A DNA stretch of 64,000 bases, taken from NCBI RefSeq assembly GCF_004123835.1, contig NZ_MZMU01000003.1, positions 372,001-436,000 of the forward strand, given 5' to 3'. A program made the position numbers and the translations under genes. Under the pieces are notes generated by a model. It saw only the letters and a program-made list of their open reading frames with translations. It ran no database searches and was not told where the DNA came from. Position 1 is the stretch's first letter. Each line of letters begins with the position of its first letter. Positions 63,993 through 64,000 of this stretch are shown in pieces. Source of the stretch: Rhizobium leguminosarum (GTDB lineage: Bacteria > Pseudomonadota > Alphaproteobacteria > Rhizobiales > Rhizobiaceae).

Positions 63993-64000
63993 TCTAAACA

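Noticed and set aside
1..64000. CRISPR array or cas genes
   Set aside because: No regularly spaced repeats of 24-40 bp and no Cas-like protein were seen; the repeats present are dispersed palindromic elements.

Overview
The window is high-GC alphaproteobacterial chromosome, most likely Rhizobium of the R. leguminosarum / R. etli group. The evidence is the set of Rhizobiales families (PodJ-like polarity protein, DUF982, DUF2948, UPF0262, the murA-hisD-infA-maf-yacG block), rhizobial intergenic mosaic and palindromic repeats, and PrsDE-type secretion. Coding density is normal, there are no rRNAs and no CRISPR array, and two tRNAs (Thr-GGT, Phe-GAA) mark the places where foreign DNA has entered.

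Layout. 1-7.3 kb: end of a methyltransferase gene, two YitT-family membrane protein genes flanking an Rrf2 regulator/AhpD-like pair with a near-ideal operator, then a Lhr-type helicase gene coupled to pdeM (ligase-associated DNA damage response). 7.3-15.0 kb: a transglycosylase-like lipoprotein, a RibD/DHFR-like reductase, a TauE/SafE exporter with its TIGR02186 partner, and a large podJ-like gene. A ~210-bp composite repeat occurs twice here in opposite orientation. 15.3-22.2 kb: an SDR lacking the usual catalytic Tyr, then a beta-oxidation cluster (acyl-CoA dehydrogenase, thiolase, cupin, FadJ/FadB-type bifunctional protein) behind a perfect LiuR-like palindrome. 22.4-39.5 kb: cspA, MarR/GFA, MFS/TetR, a transporter-fused hybrid kinase, mscL, an aminotransferase, galE-like, GGDEF-EAL, HIBCH-like, a UvrD helicase and small envelope genes.

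39.7-43.6 kb is a lower-GC accessory segment next to tRNA-Thr. It carries one 882-aa protein joining a PD-(D/E)XK nuclease-like N-terminus, a P-loop NTPase and a C-terminal S1-like fold. This is the best candidate for an undescribed, possibly anti-phage, system. Its reading frame continues after the stop codon for 52 more codons and is followed by a good terminator.

43.8-49.7 kb is the conserved housekeeping block murA-DUF2948-hisD-UPF0262-LMW phosphatase-infA-maf-yacG. After tRNA-Phe comes an integrase remnant, an IS3 orfA remnant and a type I secretion island (51.3-58.2 kb): an HlyD adaptor, an ABC exporter with an atypical signature motif, two non-RTX glycine-rich repeat proteins that are probable substrates, and a LuxR-type regulator. 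The window ends with a sugar/polyol ABC importer operon (SBP, two permeases, a DUF2160-like small membrane protein, ATPase, SDR) with a perfect stem-loop after the SBP gene.
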